Origin: Bacteroides fragilis
GTDB taxonomy: Bacteria > Bacteroidota > Bacteroidia > Bacteroidales > DTGW01
DNA length: 64,000 nt
Assembly (NCBI GenBank): GCA_945889005.1
Contig: CAMDBI010000003.1
Span: 1-64,000 of the forward strand
Direction of reading: 5' to 3'
In this document: positions 7,236-16,676 of the stretch, piece after piece
Position numbering within the stretch: position 1 is the first letter of the stretch
Layout: each line of letters starts with the position of its first letter
Notes under the pieces: generated by a model
Database searches by the model: none
What the model saw: the letters and a program-made list of their open reading frames with translations, nothing else
What the model was told of the DNA's origin: nothing
Position numbers and translations under genes: made by a program

Positions 7236-8926
7236 GTAATACAAATCACACAAGGCAAGGAATTGCCAACATCCCAAATATTTGCTATCGTTTAGGAGTA
7301 CGCGAAGTAATACTCTGCCCTGGTTCGCGCAATGCGCCACTTATTGTGTCGTTTACCCAATTTGGCAACATCAATTGTATAAGCATTACCGACGAAAGAT
7401 CGGCTGCATATTTTGCATTGGGCATTGTTCAATACACAAGAAGACCTGTTGCTGTTGTCTGCACATCGGGCACGGCTGCGCTCAATCTGGCTCCGGCAAT
7501 TGCCGAGGCATATTATCAAAATCTCCCATTAATAGTATTTACAGCCGATAGACCCGTCGAATGGGTCGACCAAGCAGACGGTCAGGTTATCAGGCAACAA
7601 AATATATTTGCCAATTATATAAAATCGGCATACAACCTGCCATTGGAGACTGTGCACAATGATGACCTATGGTTTAGCAACCGATTGGTGGCTCAGGCTA
7701 TTAGCTATGCTGTGCAATGTCCTGCCGGACCTGTTCAAATCAATGTGCCACTTCGTGAACCATTGTATAATCTATTACCTAAGCCATGTGATGATTTGAA
7801 GGTCGCTATAAATATAGCTGTTGATGCAACTATACCTACAAATGAACTTGATATATTGAGAAACAAGTGGGGTAAATGTGAGAAGGTATTAATTATTGTA
7901 GGTATACACGAACCCGACATTGAGTTAAATAACATAGTCAATGTATTGTCGGAATTGTCCAATGTTGTTGTATTGGCCGAAAATCTTTCGAATATTTCGG
8001 GAAACAACATCATCGACTCTACAGAATCGTTTATAGCATCGTTGTCGGATCATGAGAAGGGCTTGTTTAAACCCAATTTGCTTGTAACTGTAGGTCATTC
8101 GTTGGTTTCGAAAAGACTAAAGCAGTATCTTCGAGTGTTTAAACCCGACGAACATTGGCACATAGGTGTTGAACATGGTTTTGTCGATACATTTAACTGC
8201 CTATCACATGTTTTATCAGTAAATAGTGTTTGGATGCTTAAGCAATTTGTTGGTTTCAGGAATACTTGCGAAAGCCAATATGCTCAATATGCAATGAAGA
8301 AATTCGAAAAAGTTATTCATTTTCGAAATCATTATTTGGAGCACATGCCATTTTCCGACATTGCAGTTTTTAATACATTAATGAATATAATACCTGAAAA
8401 CACACTGCTGCATTTGGCAAATAGCACTCCTGTGCGATTGGCTCAACTGTTTACAAGCAGGAGGGACATTGCCTATTTTGCAAACCGAGGTACATCAGGC
8501 ATCGATGGATGCGTTTCTACTGCAGCCGGAGCTGCGTTTGCTTCTCAAAAATCATGCATTGTTATAACTGGCGATATTTCATTTATTTACGATTCAAATG
8601 CTTTGTGGAACAACCATATTTCCGATAATTTCAAAGTCATTGTAATTAACAATGGCGGTGGCAATATTTTTAGACTCATCGATAGTACACCCGAAATCGA
8701 CAACATTTCTTATTTTTTTGAAACACCCCACAAGGTTAAAATTCAATTATTAGCCGAGGCTTTTGGTTTTCAGTTTCTAACATGCAATAATATGAGCCAA
8801 TTGCACAAAATGTTTAATACTTTTCTGCAAATGAATAAACTTGCTGTTCTCGAAATACAAACCGATGCAGAGGTAAATACAGCTACGTTTAAAGATTTTT
8901 ATAATCAAATAATAAAAAATACCTGA
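7232..8926 (+). CDS. menD: 2-succinyl-5-enolpyruvyl-6-hydroxy-3-cyclohexene-1-carboxylate synthase
   Basis: This 564-residue ThDP enzyme condenses isochorismate with 2-oxoglutarate. It has the N-terminal pyrimidine-binding domain ([48 protein letters not shown]), a central domain, and a C-terminal pyrophosphate domain with [18 protein letters not shown] and [14 protein letters not shown], the position of the Mg-ThDP motif. Length is as expected. Its ATG overlaps the menF stop as ATGA, implying coupled translation. Confidence 0.96.
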   Translation: MSNTNHTRQGIANIPNICYRLGVREVILCPGSRNAPLIVSFTQFGNINCISITDERSAAYFALGIVQYTRRPVAVVCTSGTAALNLAPAIAEAYYQNLPLIVFTADRPVEWVDQADGQVIRQQNIFANYIKSAYNLPLETVHNDDLWFSNRLVAQAISYAVQCPAGPVQINVPLREPLYNLLPKPCDDLKVAINIAVDATIPTNELDILRNKWGKCEKVLIIVGIHEPDIELNNIVNVLSELSNVVVLAENLSNISGNNIIDSTESFIASLSDHEKGLFKPNLLVTVGHSLVSKRLKQYLRVFKPDEHWHIGVEHGFVDTFNCLSHVLSVNSVWMLKQFVGFRNTCESQYAQYAMKKFEKVIHFRNHYLEHMPFSDIAVFNTLMNIIPENTLLHLANSTPVRLAQLFTSRRDIAYFANRGTSGIDGCVSTAAGAAFASQKSCIVITGDISFIYDSNALWNNHISDNFKVIVINNGGGNIFRLIDSTPEIDNISYFFETPHKVKIQLLAEAFGFQFLTCNNMSQLHKMFNTFLQMNKLAVLEIQTDAEVNTATFKDFYNQIIKNT

Positions 8927-8927
8927 T

Positions 8928-9743
8928 ATGCGCGATTGGCAAAAAATAAAAGAATATGAAGAAATCCTTTTTGAGTATTTTCATGGGATAGCAAAAATAA
9001 CGATTAACCGCCCCCGCTACCACAATGCTTTTACGCCCGATTCTGTAAAAGAAATGTGTGAAGCCATGGTGTATTGCCGCGAAAACCCCGATGTATATAC
9101 CGTTATTATTACTGGTGCCGGCGAAAAAGCTTTTTGCAGTGGAGGCGACCAAAATGTAAAGAATATAGCCGGTTATATTGGCAAAGATGGTGTGCCAAGG
9201 TTGAATGTACTCGACTTGCAAAAACAAATACGCAGTTTGCCTAAGCCTGTAATAGCCATGGTCAACGGTTACGCAATAGGAGGTGGGCACGTGCTGCATG
9301 TGGTTTGCGATTTGACCATTGCATCCGAAAATGCTGTGTTTGGACAGGTTGGACCCAAGGTTGGCAGTTTCGATGCGGGTTTTGGTTCGTCGTATTTGGC
9401 AAGAGTAGTAGGGCAGAAGAAGGCACGCGAAATTTGGTTTTTGTGTAAACAATATTCTGCATCGGAGGCATTGGAAATGGGGCTGGTCAATAAGGTAGTG
9501 CCTTTAGAGAAACTCGAAGACGAAACAGTTGAATGGTGCGAAATAATGATGCAGCGCAGTCCCATGTCTTTACGTATGATTAAAGCTGGGCTCAATGCCG
9601 AGCTCGACGGACAAGCCGGCATACAGGAGCTTGCTGGCAATGCGACCATGCTATATTATATGACCGAAGAAGCCCAAGAAGGAAAACATGCTTTCTTGGA
9701 AAAGCGCAAACCAGATTTTAAAAAGTTTCCAAGAATTCCTTAA
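8928..9743 (+). CDS. menB: 1,4-dihydroxy-2-naphthoyl-CoA synthase
   Basis: This 271-residue crotonase-fold enzyme cyclises o-succinylbenzoyl-CoA. It shows [33 protein letters not shown] (oxyanion-hole region), [18 protein letters not shown] and [19 protein letters not shown], which are specific to MenB rather than general enoyl-CoA hydratases. The C-terminal [16 protein letters not shown] ending is also MenB-like. It starts 1 nt after the menD stop. Confidence 0.96.
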   Translation: MRDWQKIKEYEEILFEYFHGIAKITINRPRYHNAFTPDSVKEMCEAMVYCRENPDVYTVIITGAGEKAFCSGGDQNVKNIAGYIGKDGVPRLNVLDLQKQIRSLPKPVIAMVNGYAIGGGHVLHVVCDLTIASENAVFGQVGPKVGSFDAGFGSSYLARVVGQKKAREIWFLCKQYSASEALEMGLVNKVVPLEKLEDETVEWCEIMMQRSPMSLRMIKAGLNAELDGQAGIQELAGNATMLYYMTEEAQEGKHAFLEKRKPDFKKFPRIP

Positions 9744-9758
9744 GTTAATAATGTAAAA

Positions 9759-10682
9759 TTGAAAAATAAGTTTACAAATAAAATTCATTTGGGTTCATGG
9801 ATCATGGCTGCTCGTTTGCGAACATTGCCTTTGGCTTTTTCGAGTACCATTGTTGGCAGTTTTACGGCTTTTTCCGATGGGAAGTTCAGCTTTCATGTGT
9901 TGGTATTGACTGTTGTTACTACTTTGCTGCTCCAGATATTGTCGAATTTTGCCAACGACTATGGCGATTATACCAAAGGCACCGACAATGGCAACCGCAA
10001 AGGGCCTAAACGTACAGTTCAATCGGGGCTTATACAACCTCGGCAAATGCTTATGGCTATTGTCATTGTTTCTGTTTTGGCATTTCTCTCGGGCAGTATG
10101 CTTATTTTCATTGGTTTACAAGGGACTGGATTTTATACTAAACTGCTTTTTTTAATTATTGGAATCGTGGCTATTGCTGCAGCTGTAAAGTATACCATCG
10201 GCAAAAAACCATACGGTTATGTAGGTTTGGGCGATATTTCTGTTTTTCTGTTTTTTGGGCTTATTGGTGTAGTCGGTACTTTTTATTTGCATACCCATTT
10301 ATTTAAACTCGATTTGCTACTACCGGCAACAGCAATTGGGCTTTTGAGTGCTGGGGTTTTGAATTTAAATAATATGCGCGATATCGACAACGACAGACGC
10401 TCGATGAAATATACATTAGCGGTTATATGGGGAGCACAAATTGCACGCTTTTACCATCTGGCATTGGTTATTGGAGCTTATGTTGCGGTTAGTATTTACT
10501 TTTTAATAAACGATTATTCAGTTTACAGTTATATTTACTTGGTTTTAGTGCCATTTTTTATACAACATCTTGGCATTGTTTTTAAAAATAAGCAAGCCGA
10601 AAGTTTAGACAGCGAGCTTAAAAGGCTTTCGTTATTAACCTTGGTGTTTTCGGTTTTGTTTTCGATTGGAATTGTTATATAG
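9759..10682 (+). CDS. menA: 1,4-dihydroxy-2-naphthoate prenyltransferase
   Basis: This 307-residue UbiA-superfamily membrane protein prenylates DHNA. The two Asp-rich motifs are visible: NFANDYGDYTKGTDNGNR near residue 65, and NNMRDIDNDRRSMKYTLAV in the second half. About eight or nine hydrophobic helices surround them. The call starts at TTG 9759, 15 nt after menB, because the conserved KIHLGSWIMAARLRTLPLA segment begins before the first in-frame ATG (9804), which would cut into it. It provides the membrane step of the pathway encoded around it. Confidence 0.93.
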   Translation: MKNKFTNKIHLGSWIMAARLRTLPLAFSSTIVGSFTAFSDGKFSFHVLVLTVVTTLLLQILSNFANDYGDYTKGTDNGNRKGPKRTVQSGLIQPRQMLMAIVIVSVLAFLSGSMLIFIGLQGTGFYTKLLFLIIGIVAIAAAVKYTIGKKPYGYVGLGDISVFLFFGLIGVVGTFYLHTHLFKLDLLLPATAIGLLSAGVLNLNNMRDIDNDRRSMKYTLAVIWGAQIARFYHLALVIGAYVAVSIYFLINDYSVYSYIYLVLVPFFIQHLGIVFKNKQAESLDSELKRLSLLTLVFSVLFSIGIVI

Positions 10683-10762
10683 TTTTTTACCTCATAGTCA
10701 CATAAAAAACACAGTTTATTTTAAGCTTACACTATGAGTCTATGTGATTAAATATTAGTTTG
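10683..10762. other. menA-menC spacer with word-level inverted repeats
   Basis: This is the only sizeable gap in the men operon. It holds CTCATAG / CTATGAG (10690, 10732) and TCACATA / TATGTGA (10698, 10741). The order of the right-hand words is swapped, so only one of the two stems can form at a time. No T-tract follows and no function can be assigned. Confidence 0.4.
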
Positions 10763-11800
10763 ATGAATGCCCGATATAAAGAGTATGTTTTGCAATTTAA
10801 AGTACCTGCTGGTACTTCGCGAGGCACATTAATTTCTAAGCCTTCGTATTTCATTATTGTTGAAGATAATGGTTTTACCGGTATTGGCGAATGTTCCTTG
10901 ATTCCGGGCTTAAGTCCCGATTATGAGCATCCTGGTTATGTTGAGAAACTTTTAGAAGTATGCAAAGCCCTTGAATATGGTTTATCGCCTGTTTTTATCG
11001 ATTTATCGGCATTTCCGTCCATTGCATTTGGCTTAGAAACAGCTCTTTTAGATTTAAAAGCTAAAGGTAGCAATGTGCTGTTTTTATCCAAATTTAGCAA
11101 AGGAGAGGAAGGCATACCCATCAATGGCTTAGTATGGATGGGTAGTAGAGATTTCATGCAAAAGCAAATACGCGAAAAAATAGATTCAGGTTATCATTGT
11201 ATTAAACTGAAAATTGGTGCGCTCGATTTCGATACAGAATTGAATATTTTAAAAGACATTAGAAAGCAATATGCCCATTTGGATTTAGAAATTAGACTCG
11301 ATGCAAATGGTGCATTTTCGATTACTCAAGCACTCGATAAGCTTCAAAAACTCTCAAAATATTACATTCATTCTATAGAGCAGCCTATACAATCAGGAAT
11401 ATTTGAGGAAATGACTCAACTCTGTGCCAAATCGCCCATACCGATTGCTCTCGATGAGGAATTAATTGGAGTAAGCTCTAAAAACAAGCTTTTGCAAATG
11501 ATAAGACCTGCATATATTATATTGAAGCCGAGCTTGATAGGAGGTTTTCGACATACTGACGAGTGGATTAGTTTTGCCGAACATAACAATATTGGGTGGT
11601 GGGCTACATCGGCATTAGAGTCGAATATCGGGCTCAATGCCATTGCTCAATGGCTTGCTCAAAAATACACAACATTGCCGCAAGGTCTTGGTACTGGTTC
11701 GCTATATACCAACAATATTTCGTCGCCTTTGTATATTCAAAATGCTCATTTGCATTATAACCCCTACGTTAAGTTCGATTTTAAAGCGCTATTACAATGA
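10763..11800 (+). CDS. menC: o-succinylbenzoate synthase
   Basis: This 345-residue enolase-superfamily enzyme dehydrates SHCHC to o-succinylbenzoate. It has the capping-domain start (GTSRGTLISKPSYFIIV), then barrel motifs CIKLKIGALDFDTEL (catalytic lysine), IRLDANGAFS, SIEQPIQSG, IALDEELIG and YIILKPSLIGGF, which supply the catalytic lysines and acidic metal ligands. The ATG at 10763 is preferred over the TTG just before it. Its last codon overlaps menE (ATGA). Confidence 0.94.
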   Translation: MNARYKEYVLQFKVPAGTSRGTLISKPSYFIIVEDNGFTGIGECSLIPGLSPDYEHPGYVEKLLEVCKALEYGLSPVFIDLSAFPSIAFGLETALLDLKAKGSNVLFLSKFSKGEEGIPINGLVWMGSRDFMQKQIREKIDSGYHCIKLKIGALDFDTELNILKDIRKQYAHLDLEIRLDANGAFSITQALDKLQKLSKYYIHSIEQPIQSGIFEEMTQLCAKSPIPIALDEELIGVSSKNKLLQMIRPAYIILKPSLIGGFRHTDEWISFAEHNNIGWWATSALESNIGLNAIAQWLAQKYTTLPQGLGTGSLYTNNISSPLYIQNAHLHYNPYVKFDFKALLQ

Positions 11801-12864
11801 TTAGCTATAATTTTATCCAGATAAATGGGGTTGGTTACAATATAAACAATCTGGATTCTTTGCCATTCGAAGGAGAGCAATGGCAAATGTCGATTAAACT
11901 TTTTTTGAAGGAATGGTTTAACGAGAACGATTTTATTGAGGTAAAAACTTCGGGGTCGACTGGCACACCAAAGAAAATTCAATTGAAGAAATTGCACATG
12001 GTCAATTCGGCGTGCAATACAATCGAGTTTTTCAATATTAATGCCCACGACAACTTACTTCTATGCTTGCCAGTTTCGTTTATTGCTGGTAAAATGATGC
12101 TTTTACGTGCAATGGTTGCCAGATGTAACATAATTGCAGTTCCTCCGTCGGCTCGTCCATTCGAAGGGCTCGATATTCCTATTTCTTTTGCTGCATTATC
12201 TCCTCTTCAATTGAGCCAATCGTTAGATGATATTAAGAAATTGTCAATAAAAACAATAATAGTAGGAGGTGCTCCTGTTTCGTTACAATTAGAAGAATCG
12301 ATTCAACAACTTCATACCAATGTTTACGAGACCTTTGGAATGACCGAAACCTGCTCACATGTTGCCTTACGATGTTTAAGCGGATCAATAAAAAGAGAAT
12401 ATTTTACTGCATTATCCAGCATTCATTTTGCCGTCGATAAAAGAAATTGCCTTGTAATTGATGCTCCAATGGTATGTTCCCAAACGATTGTAACCAACGA
12501 TATTGTTCAACTGCTCGATTCCAATAGCTTCAAATGGCATGGTCGCGCCGATAATGTCGTAAACAGTGGAGGTATTAAAATTTTCCCTGAACAAATTGAA
12601 CGGAAAATAGCATCTATTCCCGAAAACCGTCGCTTTTTTGTAAAATCGCAACTCGACGATATGTTGGGTCAGAAACTTATTTTGGTTATTGAAGGAGACG
12701 AATTTGATACATACACAAAAGAACTATTGAGCGCACAGTTGAGAAAAAATCTTAAAAAACATGAGATTCCAAAGACGATTTATTTTGTGAGTAAGTTTAT
12801 GGTGTCAGGTTCCGGAAAAATATTGAGTTATTTACCGATTACATGGGGTCAAAATAGTCCGTAA
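11797..12864 (+). CDS. menE: o-succinylbenzoate-CoA ligase, short form
   Basis: This AMP-forming acyl-CoA ligase activates o-succinylbenzoate. At 355 residues it is shorter than the 450-500 residue forms, as I recall for Bacteroidota. It keeps the P-loop-like KTSGSTGTPKKIQLK, the adenylate motif YETFGMTETCSHVALR, the hinge region WHGRADNVVNSGGIKIFPEQIE and the C-terminal GSGKIL lysine. It is the last gene of the operon and starts on the menC stop. Its end overlaps a broken small gene on the other strand. Confidence 0.94.
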   Translation: MISYNFIQINGVGYNINNLDSLPFEGEQWQMSIKLFLKEWFNENDFIEVKTSGSTGTPKKIQLKKLHMVNSACNTIEFFNINAHDNLLLCLPVSFIAGKMMLLRAMVARCNIIAVPPSARPFEGLDIPISFAALSPLQLSQSLDDIKKLSIKTIIVGGAPVSLQLEESIQQLHTNVYETFGMTETCSHVALRCLSGSIKREYFTALSSIHFAVDKRNCLVIDAPMVCSQTIVTNDIVQLLDSNSFKWHGRADNVVNSGGIKIFPEQIERKIASIPENRRFFVKSQLDDMLGQKLILVIEGDEFDTYTKELLSAQLRKNLKKHEIPKTIYFVSKFMVSGSGKILSYLPITWGQNSP

Positions 12865-13067
12865 TATCTAATTTGATGTATGCTTTGAATCAAGTCTAAT
12901 TTGAGATTGAGAAGCTCGTCGGCGGTTAATTGGTTTGTGATGTTAGGGTATTTCTCTCGGACCAATTTTACCTACTCTTGTGTTTGCCTCTTCAACAAAT
13001 GGATTTCGGATTCGCTCAAGGGATTAGAAAGATCTAAAATATTTAACTTCTGTAATTGTGAGTTCAT
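12849..13067 (-). pseudogene. Small unknown gene interrupted by one in-frame TAG
   Basis: The frame starts at an ATG (13067) with MNSQLQKLNILDLSNPLS, runs 31 codons, meets TAG at 12972-12974, then continues open for 40 more codons (VKLVREKYPNITNQLTADEL and on) to TGA at 12849. The unbroken frame around a single stop, with Gln-Glu before and Val-Lys after, suggests a TGG-to-TAG change. I do not recognise the product. Its 3' end overlaps the menE stop by 16 nt. TAG also ends normal genes here, so recoding is unlikely. Confidence 0.45.
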
Positions 13068-13114
13068 AATTTCTCAATTAGTTTTTGTTTGGAGCATCTG
13101 AACATTTGACAAAA

Positions 13115-13294
13115 TTATTCACACAACCAACCAGAACTGTCTTGGTCAGCTTTTTCTAATTCGTCGCCACATAATTGATGTTCACCAATATATCTACCAT
13201 CTTCCGCAATTTTTTTACAATCTTTACAATCGCCACAAGATATAAGCAAAGAAAGAAGAACGAAAAAAGAGATAGTTTTAAATAATACGTTCAT
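13115..13294 (-). CDS. Small lipoprotein, unknown function
   Basis: This is a 59-residue reading frame with a clear lipoprotein signal: MNVLFKTISFFVLLSLLISC, with the lipobox LISC at residues 17-20. The short mature part is rich in Cys (GDCKDCKK, LCGDE, GWLCE; five in all including the lipid Cys) and acidic residues. It would be anchored in the membrane. The paired cysteines could bind metal or form disulfides, but nothing identifies it further. It lies between the interrupted gene and the IS21-type remnant, so it may be cargo or a survivor of rearrangement. Confidence 0.65.
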   Translation of the reverse strand: MNVLFKTISFFVLLSLLISCGDCKDCKKIAEDGRYIGEHQLCGDELEKADQDSSGWLCE

Positions 13295-13322
13295 TTGTAT
13301 ATAATTTTTGAATTTTGTTTAG

Positions 13323-13521
13323 ACCAATAAAAATAATGGAGAAGAAACTATTGCCGATACAATTTTAGACAGGCTTGTGCATTCTTCCTATCGCATTGAA
13401 TTAAAAGGTTAAAGTTTAAGAAAAAAAGATAATATTGCCAAACTAATCGTTTCTTAACAAAACAACATTTTCAGGGGGTCAGTATCTCCGAAAGAGGGGT
13501 CAACATCACCGAAATATCCAC
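13323..13521 (+). mobile_element. Remnant of the right end of an IS21-type element
   Basis: Codons from 13323 read NNGEETIADTILDRLVHSS and then YRIELKG, which matches the C-terminus of IstB, the AAA+ helper ATPase of IS21 elements. A TAA at 13410 replaces what would be the Glu of the usual GES-RKK ending; SLRKK follows in the same frame. About 60 nt on, 13474-13521 holds two imperfect GGGGTCA-type blocks (GGGGGTCAGTATC and GAGGGGTCAACATC), as found at the ends of IS21 relatives. The rest of istB, istA and the left end are missing. Confidence 0.65.
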
Positions 13522-13732
13522 ATGGATATAAAACGAAAGTTAAGCATAAATGTTATGATTTAATAACAAATAGTTCAAATTATCTTATGCCATATAACAA
13601 CAAATCATCGTTGTGCCAACTTTGCTTGAATTCTATGTTTTTTTGTTTGGGCATAGTATTTTTCTTGATTAAAAAAATTTAATCTGTACCGAAATGATAC
13701 AATAGTTGGATGAAATTGAGAATGGTTTGAAA
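13522..13732. other. AT-rich spacer with no recognised feature
   Basis: About 210 nt between the IS remnant and the OstA-like gene. I see no open frame of note, no hairpin with a T-tract and no repeat. It may be further degraded element sequence. Confidence 0.4.
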
Positions 13733-15247
13733 CTATTTCCAAATAAAAATATCATCTTTCGTCAAAGGTCGCTTGTCGCTATGCCAAACAAAACCCTTGA
13801 TTATTTTTTCTTGGTCCGATATCTGATCTAATGGATATAATGTTGCTATAGGTTTCGAGACCATAACGATTCTAACGGGCTTGCGGTTCTTGATGTAGAT
13901 ATCGATATCGGTACATTCGGCTTTGTTTACGCCAATGGTTTTTGTTTCATCTTTTGCATAGTACACCGATTCGCCGTTTCCGCGTAGTTCGACTTTGTAA
14001 AGCTCATTTTGCTTAAACAATGCAGTCATTGTTTTGCCTCTCATTTGGTTAAATGAGATACTATCTTCCTGTTGGGCTATAAATGAATTGTTGTAAAAGA
14101 TTACACGATCGAGTTCCTCATTGACCATTTTCATTTGCACCGAGTCTGCTGTAAGTTGGTTTACACCAGACCAAATTACAGGTACTCCAAACAATTTCAT
14201 GGTTGAATCTATTGTCGAATAAACCATCGAATCGCATTTCCCCTGTATATCAGGTTTAAAAAATTTTACATGGTGAAAACCCTTGACAAAACGATTTTCG
14301 TTGAGGGTGTCGGTCGAAACCGATTGCAAGGTGTCGGCATGCATAAAAAGCGTATCTTCATCGCTATATTTCATCATTACAGCTTTATCGGTAATGAGTG
14401 CATATTCGGGTTTTTCGATGTATTTGGCAAAGTTGCCAGTTAAAATTAATTGTTTCGAAGAGTCTATCAAGAAAATATTATTAAAAGCCTTTCCAAGTCC
14501 GGTATTACGATCGTAATATAAGCTATCGCCTTTGAGTAGTTGTTTATTGCTTTTGAGCCAGGCATTTTTCCGAAACTGACTGATGTTTGTATTGCTGTTG
14601 TACCAGCCATTTTCGCAATAAATGGTATTTTCTTTTGATTTAATATAGCTTGGACCAATGAAATAAGATGTTCGAGTTACTGTGAAATACTTCATGGTAT
14701 CGGTTTCAATGGTGTATTTGGGCGATTCGATTACGACATTATTTTTGAAGAAAAATGTTTTGAGTTTTGCATAATAATAGCCTTCGACACTTCGCAATTT
14801 ATTATCGAGATTTACGATATTGCCTTTATTGAAGTAATAACCAACATTTTCACCAATTTTATAATCGAGAAATTGGGTGGTAAGGGTAGTTTCGTCGTCG
14901 ACAAGACGTACATTTCTTCGAATCTGGGCTACTTGGCTTGTTCCATTGTAATTGAGCAGTTCACCGTAAAGGTGAATTGTATCGCCCTGCGACACATGTA
15001 TATGACCAAAAGCATCAATAACATTGTCTTCTGAGTAGAAGTATGCACTGTCGCAGTCCATCTGCACGTTGTTGTGCATAAACCGTACATTGCCAATTAG
15101 TTTTGTAGCATTAATTCCCGACGATTTATCAAACTCAATGAAATCGGAGTTTACAATCTCTACTTTTTTAACATTCTGACTTTGAATAGAAATAGCAATA
15201 ACAAAAAACGATATAAGAATTGTAAAAAAATAATAAATAGTTTTCAT
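13733..15247 (-). CDS. OstA/LptA-like periplasmic protein
   Basis: This 504-residue protein has a signal peptide (about 24 residues, ending near IQSQ) and repeating short beta-strand units such as LIGNVRFMHNNVQMDCDSAYFY, IDAFGHIHVSQGDTIHLYGELLNY and KGDSLYYDRNTG. This is the jelly-roll pattern of OstA/LptA domains, which bridge lipopolysaccharide between inner and outer membranes. It is longer than E. coli LptA and matches the Bacteroidota OstA-like group. It is last in a minus-strand run after three SurA/parvulin-type proteins, consistent with outer-membrane assembly. A direct role in LPS transport is inferred. Confidence 0.82.
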   Translation of the reverse strand: MKTIYYFFTILISFFVIAISIQSQNVKKVEIVNSDFIEFDKSSGINATKLIGNVRFMHNNVQMDCDSAYFYSEDNVIDAFGHIHVSQGDTIHLYGELLNYNGTSQVAQIRRNVRLVDDETTLTTQFLDYKIGENVGYYFNKGNIVNLDNKLRSVEGYYYAKLKTFFFKNNVVIESPKYTIETDTMKYFTVTRTSYFIGPSYIKSKENTIYCENGWYNSNTNISQFRKNAWLKSNKQLLKGDSLYYDRNTGLGKAFNNIFLIDSSKQLILTGNFAKYIEKPEYALITDKAVMMKYSDEDTLFMHADTLQSVSTDTLNENRFVKGFHHVKFFKPDIQGKCDSMVYSTIDSTMKLFGVPVIWSGVNQLTADSVQMKMVNEELDRVIFYNNSFIAQQEDSISFNQMRGKTMTALFKQNELYKVELRGNGESVYYAKDETKTIGVNKAECTDIDIYIKNRKPVRIVMVSKPIATLYPLDQISDQEKIIKGFVWHSDKRPLTKDDIFIWK

Positions 15248-15268
15248 TTTCAGTATTCTATTGTAGTT

Positions 15269-15319
<51 letters not shown>

Positions 15320-15323
15320 TCTT

Positions 15324-16661
15324 CTACTTTGGCAATTTTATATTTTTCAGTTCGCAATTCATAAAATCGCTCGGTATTTCGATATACACCTCTTTAATTT
15401 TTGTTTCGAGCCATTTGTCAAAAACTTCCTGGCGTTTATAACCTATGGTTGTTTCTTGCAAAAGTTGATAGTCTTCTTTAAGATTTGCTTTGTGAGGTTC
15501 AGACTTAGATTTTACGCGAATAATTTTAAAAACTTGTTTTCCTTTTTCGTCAATACTTTCGTATGGTTCAGATATTTCGCCTACTTTCAATGTTTTCATT
15601 GCATAAAGGTCGGCAGGTTGTATTTGACTATAATTGTGTTTGAGCGAGTTGTCTTCGCGATTGACTACGTTGCCGCCATTTAGCCTTGTATTTTCATCTT
15701 CCGAGAAAAATAAAGCAGCACGTTCAAATGTAAAACTGTCTATTCTAATGAGGTTGACAATACTGTCGAGTTTTGAAAATGCAGCACTTATTTCTTCGGG
15801 TTTGGCTTTGGGTTTCATTAGTATATGACGGGTATTTGCTTTATCGCCTTTTTTTTCAATCAATTGAATAATATGATAACCAAATTTTGACTCAACAATG
15901 GTCGATACCGTTCCTTCTTTGAGACCAAAAGCGATTCGGGCATATTCGGGATCGAGTTCTCCTTTACCTAAAAAACCAATTTCGCCTCCATTGCGTGCCG
16001 ATCCCGGATCTTCTGAGTATAATCGGGCTAGTGTTGCAAATTTCTCACCTTCAATAATTCGTTTACGCAAATCGAGCATTTTCTGTCTGATTTCTAGTAT
16101 GCTGTTTTCCTTAAACGATGGATAGAGGCATATTTGCATATATTCAATATTGGTGCTTACTTCGGGAATGCTATCGGCTGGTAGTTTTTCGTAAAAATTC
16201 TTGACTTCAGAAGGGGTCATTTTTACATCTTTTACCAATTTTTCACGCATTTGTTGCGTAATAGCTTGATCTTGCATTACATCGTGCAAATCTTCTTTCA
16301 AATCGTAAATCGATTTTTTGTAATACTCCTCCATTTTTTGTTGATCACCAAAATAGTTCATCAAATCATTGATACGCGATTCGATGTGCATTTTTACTTG
16401 CATTTCAGATACTTCTACACTGTCAATTTTTGCTTGATCGAGTAATAGTTTCTGTATCAAAAGATCTTCGAAAATGACACATTTTGCATCGCCTTCAAAC
16501 CGTATCTTTTGGGCCTGTAATTGAAGATATTGGTTTTCGATATCAGATTGTAAAATTGAATGATTGCCTATAATGGCTACTACCCGATCTACAACTTGCG
16601 ATTGCGAATGAATAGAAATTGATAGGACGATTATAAGAAATGAAACGATTGTTTTGCGCAT
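15324..16661 (-). CDS. SurA-like periplasmic peptidyl-prolyl isomerase
   Basis: This 445-residue protein has a signal peptide (cleavage near HSQSQ), then a SurA-type N-terminal chaperone segment (VDRVVAIIGNHSILQSDIE, LLIQKLLLDQA). A parvulin domain follows at about residues 170-270 (ARLYSEDPGSARNGGEIGFL, ESKFGYHIIQLIEKKG), then a second, more diverged one (ARLNGGNVVNRED). SurA escorts outer-membrane proteins across the periplasm. The gene is the third of three related ones in a row. TAG is the stop. Confidence 0.88.
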   Translation of the reverse strand: MRKTIVSFLIIVLSISIHSQSQVVDRVVAIIGNHSILQSDIENQYLQLQAQKIRFEGDAKCVIFEDLLIQKLLLDQAKIDSVEVSEMQVKMHIESRINDLMNYFGDQQKMEEYYKKSIYDLKEDLHDVMQDQAITQQMREKLVKDVKMTPSEVKNFYEKLPADSIPEVSTNIEYMQICLYPSFKENSILEIRQKMLDLRKRIIEGEKFATLARLYSEDPGSARNGGEIGFLGKGELDPEYARIAFGLKEGTVSTIVESKFGYHIIQLIEKKGDKANTRHILMKPKAKPEEISAAFSKLDSIVNLIRIDSFTFERAALFFSEDENTRLNGGNVVNREDNSLKHNYSQIQPADLYAMKTLKVGEISEPYESIDEKGKQVFKIIRVKSKSEPHKANLKEDYQLLQETTIGYKRQEVFDKWLETKIKEVYIEIPSDFMNCELKNIKLPK

Positions 16662-16676
16662 TTGGAATGGTCTATA

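Noticed and set aside
9269-9649. 126-codon minus-strand frame opposite menB, and similar long frames opposite ppdK and MATE
   Set aside because: They lie antisense to well-conserved genes and show no family pattern or start context.
12972-12974. In-frame TAG read as a recoded amino acid
   Set aside because: TAG ends ordinary genes here (SurA-like, ppdK, DEAD-box helicase), and no recoding element is visible. A nonsense mutation is simpler.
12901-13101. Plus-strand open frame of 66 codons after menE
   Set aside because: No recognisable family or start context. The opposite strand has a better coding signal (an ATG-started frame broken by one TAG).
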